Assembly: GCF_015711645.1 (NCBI RefSeq) | Contig: NZ_JABTEX010000002.1 | Location: 744,001-808,000 of the forward strand | Origin: Planomonospora sp. ID82291 | GTDB taxonomy: Bacteria > Actinomycetota > Actinomycetes > Streptosporangiales > Streptosporangiaceae | Direction: 5' to 3' | Length of the DNA: 64,000 nt | Shown: positions 35,193 through 44,537 of the stretch, one piece after another | How positions within the stretch are numbered: position 1 is the first letter of the stretch | How the letters are laid out: each line of letters opens with the position of its first letter | Notes under the pieces: model-generated | The model's database searches: none | Told to the model about the DNA's origin: nothing | Seen by the model: the letters and a program-made list of their open reading frames with translations, nothing else | Position numbers and translations under genes: made by a program

Positions 35193-36884
35193 TCAGGAGA
35201 GGTCCGCGCGACCGGCCTTGAAGGAGACCGAGCCCTTGGCGGTCTCCAGCTTCACCCGGCCGCCGGAGCAGGAGACCGAGGGCTGGTCGGTGCCGGGCAC
35301 CACCACGGTCAGCAGCCCGCCCGCGACCGCGGGGGAGACGACGGCCGGGGCGGCCTCCTTCTTCAGGTAGGCGTTGGAGACCCAGCCCTGGTAGGGGCTG
35401 CTCGCGCCGCGGACGACCTTCTGGCCGCCGACCGGTGTGCAGGCCGGCATCGCGAGCTGGACCAGCGTCGCCTTCCAGCCCGCCTTGTCCTTGACGACGA
35501 CCCGGCCGCCCTCGGCGGAGACCACCGACAGCCCCGCGGCGAAGTGCCACAGGTTGCCGACCTTCGCGCCCGCGGGCACCGTGTCGAGCACGGCCATCAC
35601 GTCCTCGCCGTGGTTGACCAGGACCGAGCGGGTGCGCGGCACGCCGTACGCCTTGTCGGTGAGGCGGAAGCTCTGCCGGTCCCCGCCGATCGACGACCGG
35701 GTCAGCGCGGTCGCGGTCCGGGGCCGGAAGCGGGCGCCGGCCACGACCGGCACGTTGTGCGCCTCGGGGGACATCGTCCAGCGGCGGTAGCCGTTGTCCT
35801 CGTAGGAGTGGAAGCCCGCGTCGACCAGGACGTCGCGGCCCTGGGCGTAGTAGGTGACGCCCAGGTGGTCCTCGTGGCCGTGGTACCTGGTGCCCGGACC
35901 GAACCGGATGGAGTAGAACGCCGACTCCGGCTTGTCCCAGGCGGTCCGGCCGTAGACGTAGCCGTTGCCGAACACCTTCACGGTCTTCTTCGGGCTGTCG
36001 TAGCCGACCGGGCGCACGTCGGCGCCGCCGTCGCCGATCGGCACCATGAAGCCGTTGGGCTGGGTGGAGTGGGCGACGAAGCCCTTGAGCGACTCCCAGC
36101 GCTTCTCGATCGAGGACGGCACCTTCCGGCCGCACTCCTCGATGTCGTCCATGGCCACCTTGAGCCGGTCGTGGACGTAGGTCGCGTAGCGGGGGGCCTG
36201 CTCGCGCAGCGCGCCCTGGGAGTCGACGTCGAGATCGACGGTCTCGGTCAGCCGGCGGATCGCCAGCGAGGACCACTCGTCGCGCTTGTAGCGGCAGCCG
36301 ATGCCCAGCAGCGCGATGTCCTGGTCGATGCCGTGGTTGTGGCCCTTCTCGTACAGTTTCGGGTTCGACAGCATCGCGGCGTGCTCGGCCAGGCTCCGGG
36401 TCAGCCAGGATTCGCCGACGTGCTTGCTCAGGCAGACCAGCGCGGGGGCGCGCAGCGCGATCGGGTGCTCCTGCCAGGCGTACGGGCTGCCCCCGCCGCG
36501 GCGGGGGTTGTCCGCCACCCAGTCCCGGGCGATCTCGGCGGCGCGGGCCAGGTACGCCTTGTCCCCGGTGGTCTCGTAGTCGGCCACCAGGCGGCCCATC
36601 CAGCGCAGGGAGTGGAAGACCATGCTCCAGGAGCGGTTGCGGTAGGGGTCGGTCCGCCAGTCGACGTCCTTGCCCACCTTGACCGGGGGCAGGGCGAGGA
36701 ACTCCACCTCCCCGGCCATGATGTCCGACGAGGTCGGGGTGGCGGGCAGCCAGTCGCCCTGGCACTCGGCCGTGCGTTTGACCGCGGTGGCGTGCGCGCC
36801 GGCGGTCTGGGCGGTGCCGACCATCGCGCCGCAGGTCAGCAGGAGGGCGGTGGGGAGTACGAGTGCTCGTGTGCGGCGGCGCAC
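35193..36884 (-). CDS. Secreted heparinase II/III-like protein
   Basis: A 563-residue secreted protein with a signal peptide (RRRTRALVLPTALLLTCGAMVGTAQTAGAHA). An alpha/alpha-toroid domain follows at about 60-310 with HNHGIDQDIALLGIG, the usual Asn-His/His site. Then comes a beta-sandwich domain with YHGHEDHLGVTYYAQGRDVLVDAGFHSYEDNGYRRW (about 365-400), the conserved His/Tyr region of Hepar_II_III lyases. It probably depolymerises an acidic polysaccharide outside the cell; the substrate is unknown. GTG 36884 has GGAAGGAAC five bases upstream and gives a proper signal peptide. Confidence 0.88.
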   Translation of the reverse strand: MRRRTRALVLPTALLLTCGAMVGTAQTAGAHATAVKRTAECQGDWLPATPTSSDIMAGEVEFLALPPVKVGKDVDWRTDPYRNRSWSMVFHSLRWMGRLVADYETTGDKAYLARAAEIARDWVADNPRRGGGSPYAWQEHPIALRAPALVCLSKHVGESWLTRSLAEHAAMLSNPKLYEKGHNHGIDQDIALLGIGCRYKRDEWSSLAIRRLTETVDLDVDSQGALREQAPRYATYVHDRLKVAMDDIEECGRKVPSSIEKRWESLKGFVAHSTQPNGFMVPIGDGGADVRPVGYDSPKKTVKVFGNGYVYGRTAWDKPESAFYSIRFGPGTRYHGHEDHLGVTYYAQGRDVLVDAGFHSYEDNGYRRWTMSPEAHNVPVVAGARFRPRTATALTRSSIGGDRQSFRLTDKAYGVPRTRSVLVNHGEDVMAVLDTVPAGAKVGNLWHFAAGLSVVSAEGGRVVVKDKAGWKATLVQLAMPACTPVGGQKVVRGASSPYQGWVSNAYLKKEAAPAVVSPAVAGGLLTVVVPGTDQPSVSCSGGRVKLETAKGSVSFKAGRADLS

Positions 36885-37003
36885 GCCAGTTCCTTCCAGG
36901 CCGAGTGAAGAGGGCGGATCATGCTGACCGAATCCCACCAAACCGGTCAAGTCGGAAGGCCCTCTTCCCGCACATCGTTAGCAACCAGATGCACGGGGAC
37001 GGT

Positions 37004-37615
37004 TTACGCCGGGGAGGAGCCGCGGGTGCTCGCCCAGATGCCGGTCAGGGGCAGCGGCTCGCCCGCCTCCACCGCGGCGGCCCACTCGGCGGTGGTGGCC
37101 ACCGAGGCGAAGTTGGAGTCCATCACCACCAGCACGTGCTCGTGCACCTGCCGGGCGGTCAGGGTCCCCGCCCGGTTCGACAGCGCGACCGTGCCGGTGG
37201 CGTCCGCGAGGAACTCCACGGCGAGGCCCCGGTGGAAGGCGTCGCGGGCGGTGGACTCGTCGCAGTTCTGGGTCATGTACCCGGCGACGGTCAGCGTGTC
37301 GACCCCGCGCGCCTCCAGCCACGCCCCGAGGTCCGTTTCGGCGAAGGCGGAGGCCCTCGTCTTGTCCATCAACCGGTCGTACGGCCTGCCCGCCACCTCC
37401 TCGCGCAGCTCCCATCCGGGTCCGCCGGAGGCGAAGATCGGCGACGAGGCCGGGGCGGTGTGCCGGACCACGACCACCGGGACGCCGTGCTCGCGGGCGC
37501 CGTCCATCGCGGTCAGGACGTTGGCCAGGCTCTCCTTGCGCGGCGGGTGGGCGATCGGCAGGGCGCCGGTGAAGTACTCGTTCTGGACGTCGATGACGAC
37601 GAGGGCTCGTTTCAT
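37004..37615 (-). CDS. Cysteine hydrolase (isochorismatase family)
   Basis: A 203-residue isochorismatase-like hydrolase. The catalytic aspartate is in VVIDVQNEYFTG (D9), the lysine is in MDKTRASAF (about 84-88), and the usual nucleophile cysteine region reads VAGYMTQNCDESTARDAFHRG with C118. All three catalytic positions are present, so it likely hydrolyses an amide such as a nicotinamidase-like or carbamoyl substrate. The next gene on the same strand encodes a GlxA-type regulator 44 bases upstream, and such pairs are common, so the regulator may control it. Confidence 0.88.
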   Translation of the reverse strand: MKRALVVIDVQNEYFTGALPIAHPPRKESLANVLTAMDGAREHGVPVVVVRHTAPASSPIFASGGPGWELREEVAGRPYDRLMDKTRASAFAETDLGAWLEARGVDTLTVAGYMTQNCDESTARDAFHRGLAVEFLADATGTVALSNRAGTLTARQVHEHVLVVMDSNFASVATTAEWAAAVEAGEPLPLTGIWASTRGSSPA

Positions 37616-37659
37616 GCCTCCAGCCTCGCGGTGCGGCCGGGCCCGGCGTGAGCGCCCGC

Positions 37660-38865
37660 TCAGCCGACCACCGCGGGATTCACGCCATCCGCGCCACGGA
37701 TGCGCACCGGGCCGCCCGCCGTGTCCGCCGTGTCCGCCGGGCCGAAGGCCTCCCGGTAGGCGGTGGGGGGCACCCCCACCTGGCGGCGGAAGTGGGGCCG
37801 CAGCGCCACCGCGGAGGCGAAGCCCGACCGGCGGGCCACCCGCTCGACCGGTTCGGCGGTCGTCTCCAGCAGCCGCTGGGCGTGCAGGACGCGGTGGTGG
37901 AGCAGCCACTGGGCGGGCGTGGTCCCGGTGGCCTGCCGGAAGCGCCGGTCGAAGGTGCGGCGGCTCATCAGCGCCCGGGCGGCGAGCGCGTCGACGCCCA
38001 GCTCCCGGTCCAGGTGGCGCAGGGCCCAGTCGAGGGCGTCGCCGAACGGGTCGCCGGTCGCCGGAGCCGGGACGGGGTGGTCGATGTACTGGGCCTGACC
38101 GCCGGCCCGGTGCGGCGGCGTGACGAGGCTTCTGGCGATGGTGTTGGCGACCTGCGTGCCGTACGCGCGGCGGACCAGGTGCAGGCAGAGGTCGATGCCG
38201 CCGGTGCTGCCCGCCGAGGTGAGGATGTCCCCCTCGTCCACGTAGAGCACGTCGGGCCGGACCTCGACGCGCGGGTACGCCGAGGCCAGGAGTCCCGCGT
38301 AGCGCCAGTGCGTCGTGGCCGGACGCCCGTCCAGCAGCCCGGTGGCCGCCAGCACGAACGTGCCCAGGCACAGGGAGACGACCGTCGCGCCCCGGCCGTG
38401 GGCCCGGCGCAGCGAGTCCAGCGCCTCCGGCGACGGCGGGCGGCCCGCGGACGGGTTCCGCCAGGTCGGCACGATCACCAGGTCGGCGTCGTCGACGGCG
38501 TCCAGGTCGTACGGCGCGGCGAGGGTCATGCCGGCGTCCGTGCGCACCGGGCCGCCCTCGGCGGCCACCGCCCGGACGTCGAGCTCCGGCATGCCCTCCC
38601 GCCGCTCGCCGAAGACCGCGATCGGCACCGACGCCTCGAAGAGGGGGATCTCGTCGAAGAGCAGCACCGCGACCGTCGAGAAGCCCGTCGGGGGGAGCGT
38701 CGGGGAGGGGCCTGCCGAGGAGGGGCCCGCCGGGGGGAGGCCGGTCACGGGCGGGCCCGCATCGGACGCGTCCCCGGGAGGAGCGGCGCTGCCGGAGGAT
38801 TCATGGCCGGATCCTATCGACGGATGTCCTCCCGGCCACTCGTCCGGTCCCGCACCGGCCGACAT
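37660..38865 (-). CDS. GlxA family regulator (DJ-1/PfpI plus AraC HTH)
   Basis: About 400 residues. After a low-complexity N-terminus comes a DJ-1/PfpI-like domain (TVAVLLFDEIPLFEASVPIAVFG; VVSLCLGTFVLAATGLLDGR) and a C-terminal AraC-type double HTH (ALMSRRTFDRRFRQATGTTPAQWLLHHRVLHAQRLLE; RSGFASAVALRPHFRRQVGVPPTAYR). Such regulators often activate an adjacent amidase or hydrolase, here the cysteine hydrolase. The start is uncertain: ATG 38865 gives the Pro/Gly-rich extension, while a TAGGAT -10-like hexamer on the minus strand (38812-38817) would favour GTG 38748. The gene is divergent from the HD-domain gene. Confidence 0.85.
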   Translation of the reverse strand: MSAGAGPDEWPGGHPSIGSGHESSGSAAPPGDASDAGPPVTGLPPAGPSSAGPSPTLPPTGFSTVAVLLFDEIPLFEASVPIAVFGERREGMPELDVRAVAAEGGPVRTDAGMTLAAPYDLDAVDDADLVIVPTWRNPSAGRPPSPEALDSLRRAHGRGATVVSLCLGTFVLAATGLLDGRPATTHWRYAGLLASAYPRVEVRPDVLYVDEGDILTSAGSTGGIDLCLHLVRRAYGTQVANTIARSLVTPPHRAGGQAQYIDHPVPAPATGDPFGDALDWALRHLDRELGVDALAARALMSRRTFDRRFRQATGTTPAQWLLHHRVLHAQRLLETTAEPVERVARRSGFASAVALRPHFRRQVGVPPTAYREAFGPADTADTAGGPVRIRGADGVNPAVVG

Positions 38866-38875
38866 GCTGGTCGGC

Positions 38876-39472
38876 ATGAGATTCGCCGACATCACGGTCC
38901 CCGACACCGCCGTCTGCCGCGCAGCCCTGGAGACGGCCGCGGCCTACTGCTCGCCCTCCCTGCTGAACCACTCGGTGCGGGCCTACCTGTGGGCGGCGGC
39001 CTACGCGCAGGCCCGCGAGATCGCCTTCGACGCCGAACTGCTGTACGTCGCGGCGATGTTCCACGACATCGGGCTGGTGCCGGAGTTCGACAGCCACACG
39101 GTCCCGTTCGAGGAGGCCGGGGGGCACGTCGCGTGGGTCTTCGCCGCGGGCGCGGGCTGGCCGGTCGAGCGCCGCAGGCGCGCCTCGGAGGTGATCGTGC
39201 GGCACATGTGGGCCGAGGTGGACCTCGCCGCCGATCCCGAGGGGCACCTGCTGGAGCTCTCCACCGGCCTGGACATCTCCGGCCGGCGGCCGGAGGACTG
39301 GCCCGCCGGCCTGCGGGCCGAGGTGCTGGAGCGCCACCCCCGGCTGGAGATCGGCAAGGAGTTCGCCGCCTGCATCACGGCGCAGGGCGAGCGCAAGCCG
39401 GAGAGCCTGGCCGGGGGATTCGTCCGCAACGGCGTCGTCGGTCGCATCGAGGCCAACCCGCTGGACCGCTGA
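38876..39472 (+). CDS. HD-domain hydrolase, cyanamide hydratase-like
   Basis: A 198-residue protein with an HD metal-binding motif: H32 in NHSVRAYLWA, the H63-D64 doublet in AAMFHDIGL, and a further histidine in VIVRHM near residue 107. The arrangement is that of the cyanamide-hydratase-like HD family in fungi and actinomycetes. The activity is probably hydrolytic; the substrate is unknown. It starts ten bases from the divergent GlxA-type regulator (if ATG 38865 is used) and has no clear ribosome-binding site. ATG 38864 is an in-frame alternative. A 36-base direct repeat follows its stop codon. Confidence 0.82.
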   Translation: MRFADITVPDTAVCRAALETAAAYCSPSLLNHSVRAYLWAAAYAQAREIAFDAELLYVAAMFHDIGLVPEFDSHTVPFEEAGGHVAWVFAAGAGWPVERRRRASEVIVRHMWAEVDLAADPEGHLLELSTGLDISGRRPEDWPAGLRAEVLERHPRLEIGKEFAACITAQGERKPESLAGGFVRNGVVGRIEANPLDR

Positions 39473-39549
39473 CCGTCCGGCTCCGGGCTCACCCCTGGGG
39501 GCCGGTGCGCCGGCCGTCCGGCTCCGGGCTCACCCCTGAGGACCGGTGC
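39473..39549. repeat. 36-base direct repeat between two convergent genes
   Basis: Two 36-base copies at 39473-39508 and 39514-39549 begin CCGTCCGGCTCCGGGCTCAC and differ at two positions. The first starts directly after the HD gene stop. The second includes the last codons and stop of the convergent monooxygenase gene. Confidence 0.85.
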
Positions 39550-39937
39550 TCTGCACGACCTCGAACGACCAGAGCTCGGCCCCGGAGGCGGCGGGGCCGC
39601 CCTGTCCGTGACCGTGTCCGTGGCCCTGTCCGTGTCCGTGTCCCTGCTCCTGGCCCTGCTCCTGACCATGGCCGTGGCCCTGCGCGCCGGCCTCGGCCGC
39701 GGCCTGGGCGTGGCCCCGCTGGAACGCCTGGCTCTCGGTCCAGCGCGTGAAGTCCTCCTCGGACCGCCAGCGCGTGTAGACCAGGTAGCGATCGGTGCCG
39801 TCGACCGGGCGGAGCAGCTCGAACCACTCGAACCCGTCGGCCGACTCCACGATCCCGGCCCGGTTCGAGAACCGGCGCTCCAGTTCCTCGCGCATCTCCG
39901 CGGACACCGTGAGCACGTTCATCTTCACAACCGACAT
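39530..39937 (-). CDS. Antibiotic-biosynthesis/heme-degrading-type monooxygenase with His-rich insert
   Basis: A 135-residue ABM-family protein (ferredoxin-like fold; IsdG/HmoA relatives). The core is MNVLTVSAEMREELERRFSN, GFEWFELLRPVDGTDRYLVYTRW and SEEDFTRWTESQAFQRGHA. Before the last strand (ELWSFEVVQ) lies an unusual insert of Gly-His and Gly-Gln repeats at residues 87-114 with eight histidines, encoded by short tandem DNA repeats. The insert could bind metal or be neutral repeat expansion. AAGGGAG precedes the ATG at 39937. Heme-degrading or quinol-type activity is possible, and I cannot choose between them. Confidence 0.85.
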   Translation of the reverse strand: MSVVKMNVLTVSAEMREELERRFSNRAGIVESADGFEWFELLRPVDGTDRYLVYTRWRSEEDFTRWTESQAFQRGHAQAAAEAGAQGHGHGQEQGQEQGHGHGQGHGHGHGQGGPAASGAELWSFEVVQSTGPQG

Positions 39938-40097
39938 GAGGGCTCCCTTCAGGACGTCTTCTCCGATCACCCTACGATCCCCGTCCCGAGGGCCGGGGGA
40001 CCGTTCCGGCGGGCGCGTCGGGGGGCGTCGGGGGGGCGTCGGGGGCGTCGGGGGCACCGTATCCGGCGGGGCGGTCCGGCGGGACCGCGGGCACGAC

Positions 40098-40103
40098 TAG
40101 CCT
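40098..40103 (+). promoter_or_regulatory. Candidate -10 of a leaderless transcript
   Basis: TAGCCT ends seven bases before the GTG at 40110. The transcript for the FAH-family gene and gltX would start at the GTG. The gap before it (40010-40065) is a GGCGTCGGGG low-complexity tract. Confidence 0.55.
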
Positions 40104-40109
40104 TGTGGG

Positions 40110-40883
40110 GTGCGTATAGCGAGGTTCTCCACAGGTGACGGTGTCGGATTCGGGGTGGTCGAGGGCGGCCCCGGCGAGGAGTTCGTCTCCGGGATCTCCG
40201 GGCACCCGTTCGGCCCGATCCGGTTCACCGGGGAGCGGCACGCGCTCTCGCAGGTCAGGCTGCTCGCGCCCATGCTGCCCAGCAAGGTCGTCGCCATCGG
40301 CAAGAACTACGCCGAGCACGCCCGCGAGATGGGCGGGGAGGTCCCCGACGAGCCGCTGGTGTTCCTGAAGCCGTCCACCTCGGTGATCGGCCCGTCGGAG
40401 GCCGTCGCCTACCCCGTCGGCCTCTCCCGGCGGGTCGACTTCGAGGGCGAGCTGGCGGTGGTCATCGGCAGGCTCTGCCGGGAGGTGCCCGTCGAGCGGG
40501 CCCACGAGGTGGTCTTCGGCTACACCTGCGCCAACGACGTCACCGCCCGCGACCTGCAGAAGAAGGACGTGCAGTTCACCCGGGCCAAGGGCTTCGACAC
40601 CTTCTGCCCGCTCGGCCCGTGGATCCAGACCGAGCTCGACCCGGCCGACCTGGGCATCACCACGAAGGTGAACGGCGAGGTCCGGCAGAGCTCGCGCACC
40701 TCCAAGCTCATGTACGACATCCCCGCGCTGATCGCGCACGTGAGCGCGGTCATGACCCTGATCCCCGGCGACGTCATCCTGACCGGGACGCCCGAAGGGG
40801 TCGGGCCGCTCGAGATCGGCGACGAGGTCAGCGTCAGCATCGAAGGTATCGGCACTCTCAGCAACCGGGTGGTCTCGCGATGA
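40110..40883 (+). CDS. Fumarylacetoacetate hydrolase family protein
   Basis: A 257-residue FAH-fold enzyme. [63 protein letters not shown] and [15 protein letters not shown] are the metal- and substrate-binding signatures, with the E-x-E motif intact. Relatives are oxaloacetate decarboxylases/acylpyruvate hydrolases or catabolic hydratases. The gene regularly lies before gltX in actinomycetes, which suggests a housekeeping role, perhaps oxaloacetate tautomer or decarboxylation control. Its stop overlaps the gltX start (ATGA). Confidence 0.93.
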   Translation: MRIARFSTGDGVGFGVVEGGPGEEFVSGISGHPFGPIRFTGERHALSQVRLLAPMLPSKVVAIGKNYAEHAREMGGEVPDEPLVFLKPSTSVIGPSEAVAYPVGLSRRVDFEGELAVVIGRLCREVPVERAHEVVFGYTCANDVTARDLQKKDVQFTRAKGFDTFCPLGPWIQTELDPADLGITTKVNGEVRQSSRTSKLMYDIPALIAHVSAVMTLIPGDVILTGTPEGVGPLEIGDEVSVSIEGIGTLSNRVVSR

Positions 40884-42247
40884 TCAGGGTTCGTTTCGCT
40901 CCTTCGCCGACCGGCATGTTCCATGTCGGCGGCGCCCGCTCGGCGCTGTTCAACTGGGCCCTGGCCGAGCGGTCCGGCGGGCGGTTCGTGCTGCGCATCG
41001 AGGACACCGACGCGGCGCGCAACCGGCCCGAGTGGACCGAGGGCATCCTGTCCGCGCTGGCCTGGATCGGCATCAGCGGCGACAACCCGGTCTTCGAGGG
41101 CCCGCACTTCCAGTCGGAGAACGAGCCGCAGCACCGCGAGGCCGTCGCCAAGCTGCTCGCCGACGGCAGGGCCTACCACTGCGACTGCACCCGCGAGCTG
41201 CTCCAGGAGCGCACCGGCTCCGAGCACAAGGGCTACGACGGCTTCTGCCGCGACCGGGGTCTGTCCGCGGGCGCGGTCCGCTTCCGCACCCCCGACGAGG
41301 GCGTCACGGTCGTGGACGACGTGATCCGCGGCCGGGTGGAGTTCCCGAACGACGCGCAGGAGGACTTCGTCGTCGCGCGCAGCGACGGCTCCCCGCTGTA
41401 CGTCCTGGCCAACGCCGTCGACGACATCACCCAGGGGATCACCCACGTGGTCCGAGGCGAGGAGCATCTGGCCAACGCCCAGCGCCAGCAGCTGCTCTGG
41501 CCCGCGCTCGGCGCGAACCCGCCGGTCTGGGCGCACCTGCCGGTGATCGTCAACGAGCAGCGCAAGAAGCTCTCCAAGCGCCGGGACAAGGTGGCCCTGG
41601 AGTCCTACCGCGACGAGGGCTACCTGGCCGAGGCGATGGTCAACTACCTGATGCTGCTCGGCTGGGGCCCCGGCGAGGACCGGGAGATCATGCCCTGGTC
41701 GGAGATGGTGCCGCTGTTCCGGCTGGAGGACGTCAACTCCGCCAACGCGTTCTTCGACGAGAAGAAGCTGCGCGCCTTCAACGGCGAGTACATCCGGGCC
41801 CTGCCGCCGGAGGAGTTCGCCGCCCGCTGCGAGCCCTGGCTCGACCCGAGCTGGGACCGGGGGCTGTTCGCGAAGGTCGCACCGCTGGCGCAGACCCGCA
41901 TCGCGGTCCTGTCGGAGATCACCGCCAACGTGGACTTCCTCTTCCTGGACGAGCCGGTCTTCGACCAGGCCTCGTGGGACAAGGCGATGAAGAACTCCCC
42001 GGAGGAGATCCTCGGCGGCTACCTCGCCCGGCTGGAGACGGCGGAGATGGACCCCGAGTCGCTGAAGGCCGCGCTGGAGGCGGTCGGCGCCGAGCACGGC
42101 CTCAAGCTCGGCAAGGCCCAGGCCCCGGTCCGGGTGGCGGTCACCGGCCGGACGGTCGGCCTGCCGCTGTTCGAGTCGATCGAGGCCCTCGGCCGGGAGC
42201 GCTCGATCGAGCGCCTGCGCGCCGCCCTGGCGCGCCTGCGCGGCTGA
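40880..42247 (+). CDS. gltX: Glutamate--tRNA ligase
   Basis: A class I aminoacyl-tRNA synthetase of 455 residues that charges tRNA-Glu. The HIGH-type motif is [20 protein letters not shown] at residues 7-26 and the KMSKS-type motif is KKLSKRRDK near 233. A zinc-type CDC...YDGFC pattern is present near residues 98-120. Because gatB is also in the window and no glutaminyl-tRNA synthetase gene is seen, it is likely non-discriminating and also charges tRNA-Gln with Glu for GatCAB. That is inference from pathway knowledge. It overlaps the FAH-family gene by four bases and is the last gene of that operon. Confidence 0.96.
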   Translation: MIRVRFAPSPTGMFHVGGARSALFNWALAERSGGRFVLRIEDTDAARNRPEWTEGILSALAWIGISGDNPVFEGPHFQSENEPQHREAVAKLLADGRAYHCDCTRELLQERTGSEHKGYDGFCRDRGLSAGAVRFRTPDEGVTVVDDVIRGRVEFPNDAQEDFVVARSDGSPLYVLANAVDDITQGITHVVRGEEHLANAQRQQLLWPALGANPPVWAHLPVIVNEQRKKLSKRRDKVALESYRDEGYLAEAMVNYLMLLGWGPGEDREIMPWSEMVPLFRLEDVNSANAFFDEKKLRAFNGEYIRALPPEEFAARCEPWLDPSWDRGLFAKVAPLAQTRIAVLSEITANVDFLFLDEPVFDQASWDKAMKNSPEEILGGYLARLETAEMDPESLKAALEAVGAEHGLKLGKAQAPVRVAVTGRTVGLPLFESIEALGRERSIERLRAALARLRG

Positions 42248-42366
42248 GCGCGGTCCCGGCCGCCATCGACACGGCCGGACGAACGAGGCCGAGCGCGGTC
42301 CCGGCCGCCATCGACGCGGCTGAGCGCGGTCCCGGCCGCCATCGACGCGGCCGGACGGAGGAGGCC
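42246..42366. repeat. Three direct repeats starting at the gltX stop codon
   Basis: GAGCGCGGTCCCGGCCGCCA begins copies at 42246, 42291 and 42322. Copies 1 and 3 are 45 bases long with a few differences near the end, and copy 2 is 31 bases. The first copy includes the last two bases of the gltX stop codon. Confidence 0.85.
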
Positions 42367-42390
42367 GGGGAGGCGGGAGCCGCCTCCCCG
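42366..42390 (+). terminator. Hairpin terminator after gltX
   Basis: GGGGAGGCGG (42367-42376) pairs perfectly with CCGCCTCCCC (42380-42389) over a GAG loop, extended by one C-G pair. There is no T-tract. A second perfect hairpin, CCGGGGCGG / CCGCCCCGG (42411-42432), next to the M3 peptidase stop probably ends the convergent gene. Confidence 0.65.
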
Positions 42391-42434
42391 GGCTCAGCGC
42401 CCCCAGGGGTCCGGGGCGGCTCTCCGCCCCGGGC

Positions 42435-44423
42435 TCAGGCCAGCAGGCCCCGCCGCTCCAGCAGGGGCTCGATGCGCGGGTCGCGCCCGCGGAAGTCGCG
42501 GAAGGCGTCCATCGCGTCCTTGGACCCGCCGACCGACAGCAGCGTGGTGCGGAAGTGGTCGCCGTTCTCCCGCCGCAGGCCGCCGTTCTCGGTGAACCAC
42601 TCGACGCTGTCGGCGTCGAGGACCTCGCTCCAGATGTAGGAGTAGTAACCGGCGCTGTAGCCGCCCACGCCGGACGAGAAGCTGTGCGCGAAGTAGTTCG
42701 TCCGGTAGCGGGGGCGGACCAGCTCCAGGGCGATCCCGGCGCGTTCCAGGGCCGCGGCCTCGAACGCCTCGGGGTCCTCGACGGTCTCGCCCGGGACGAG
42801 CCGGTGCCAGGCCCAGTCCAGCAGCGCCGCGGCGAGGTACTCCACGGTCGCGAAGCCCTGGTTGAACCTCTCCGCGGCCCGCATCTTCTCCAGCAGCTCC
42901 GCCGGGACGGGCTCGCCCGTCTCGTGGTGCCGGGCGAAGCCCTCCAGGACGGACGGCCAGGTCGCCCACATCTCGTTGACCTGCGAGGGGTACTCCACGA
43001 AGTCGCGGGGGACCGCGGTGCCGGAGACGCGCGGGAAGCGCACGTCGGAGAAGAGGCCGTGCAGGGCGTGGCCGAACTCGTGGAAGGCGGTGTTGACCTC
43101 GTCGAAGGTCAGCAGCGTCGGCCCCTGCGCGGGCTTGGTGATGTTGAGGTTGTTCATCACCACGGGCGGCTCGCCGAACAGGCGGGACTGGTCCACCAGG
43201 TTGTTCATCCACGCGCCGCCCCGCTTGGTGGGCCGTGCGTAGGGGTCGAGGACGAACAGGCCGAGCGGTGACCCGTCGGCGTCCGCGACCTCGTAGACCC
43301 GCACGTCGGGGTGGTAGCCGTCCAGATCGGGGCGCTCGGTGAAGGCGACGCCGTACAGCGCGCCGGCGGCGCGGAAGACGCCGTCCCGCAGCACCCGGTC
43401 CAGCTCGAAGTAGGGGCGCAGCTCGGCGCCGTCGAAGTCGTAGCGGGCCTTGCGCACCTTCTCCGCGTAGAACGACCAGTCCCACGGCTCGATGGCGAAC
43501 CCGGCCTGCTCGCTCAGCGCCTCGGCCTCCCGCCGGGCGTTGGCCACCGCCGGGCCCACCAGCCTGCCGAGCAGCTCCTCGACGGCGTCGGTGGTCTTGG
43601 CGGTCTGGTCGGCCACGGAGTAGGCCGCGTGGCTCGGGAAGCCGAGCAGGGCCGCCCGCTCGGCGCGGAGCGCCGCCATCCTGGCCGCCAGTCCGAAGTT
43701 CTCCGGCGCCCGGTTCACCGAGAGCTCGTACAGCCGGCGGCGGGTCTCCCGGTCGGTCAGCTCGGCGAGGGCCGGCTGGTTGGTGAAGTTGAGCAGCGGC
43801 AGGACGTACCGGCCGTCCTTCTCGGCCGCCCTGATGGCGCTCTCGGCGAGCCCGTCCAGTTCCTTGGCGTCCTCGACGACCAGCGCCGAGGCGGTGGAGG
43901 CCGTCAGCAGGTTCTGGGAGAAGGCCGTGGCGAGCGTGGAGAGCTCCTCGTTGAGGGCCCTCAGCCGCTCCTGCTCGGTCTCCGACAGCTCGGCCCCGGC
44001 CCGGACGAAGTCCTCGCGGTACCTCTCCAGCAGCCAGGCCTCCTCGGGGTCGTCGGTGGAGACCCGCGTGATCCGGGCGTAGAGCGCGCGGTCGAGGCGG
44101 ATGGCGTCGGAGTGCTTGGTCAGCCGGGGGGCGATCTCCTTCTCGATCGCCCGGATGCCGTCGGTGGCGTCGGAGGCGGCGAGACTGAAGAAGACGGTCG
44201 CGGTCCGTTTCAGGATCCGCCCGGAGCGTTCGAGGGCCTCGACGGTGTTGGCGAAGGTGGGCGGCTCGGTGCTGCCCGCGATCGCCGCCACCTCCTGCAA
44301 CTGCTCGGCCATGCCGCGCTCGAACGCGGGCAGGTAGTGCTCCTCGCGGATCTCGGCGAAGGGCGGCAGGCGGTAGGGCAGTGGGCTGACGGTGAAGAAG
44401 GGGTTCGGCGGGTTCTCGGCCAA
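42435..44423 (-). CDS. M3 family zinc metallopeptidase (oligopeptidase A/Dcp type)
   Basis: A 662-residue cytoplasmic oligopeptidase. The zinc site is FHEFGHALHGLFSDV (HExxH) with the third ligand in EYPSQVNEMWA. The helical N-terminus and SSGVGGYSAGYYSYIWSEVL near the end are typical of the PrlC/Dcp group, which cleaves short peptides. I chose TTG 44423 because GAGGAG sits eight bases upstream, giving LAENPPNPFF, the usual N-terminus of this family; GTG 44432 is a possible alternative. It converges with gltX. Confidence 0.93.
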   Translation of the reverse strand: MAENPPNPFFTVSPLPYRLPPFAEIREEHYLPAFERGMAEQLQEVAAIAGSTEPPTFANTVEALERSGRILKRTATVFFSLAASDATDGIRAIEKEIAPRLTKHSDAIRLDRALYARITRVSTDDPEEAWLLERYREDFVRAGAELSETEQERLRALNEELSTLATAFSQNLLTASTASALVVEDAKELDGLAESAIRAAEKDGRYVLPLLNFTNQPALAELTDRETRRRLYELSVNRAPENFGLAARMAALRAERAALLGFPSHAAYSVADQTAKTTDAVEELLGRLVGPAVANARREAEALSEQAGFAIEPWDWSFYAEKVRKARYDFDGAELRPYFELDRVLRDGVFRAAGALYGVAFTERPDLDGYHPDVRVYEVADADGSPLGLFVLDPYARPTKRGGAWMNNLVDQSRLFGEPPVVMNNLNITKPAQGPTLLTFDEVNTAFHEFGHALHGLFSDVRFPRVSGTAVPRDFVEYPSQVNEMWATWPSVLEGFARHHETGEPVPAELLEKMRAAERFNQGFATVEYLAAALLDWAWHRLVPGETVEDPEAFEAAALERAGIALELVRPRYRTNYFAHSFSSGVGGYSAGYYSYIWSEVLDADSVEWFTENGGLRRENGDHFRTTLLSVGGSKDAMDAFRDFRGRDPRIEPLLERRGLLA

Positions 44424-44537
44424 GGCGTGCACTCCTCGCGTGCGGACGGATCTCCTGAGCAGCGTTACACAGACCGGCCCGGCCGGACACTCCGGCGTCA
44501 CGGGCGGCGGGCCCCGGGCGGGCCGGCGGCAATCGTT

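Noticed and set aside
40919-40945. HVGG instead of HIGH in GluRS as a possible defect
   Set aside because: HxGG variants of the HIGH signature are normal in GluRS of many bacteria.
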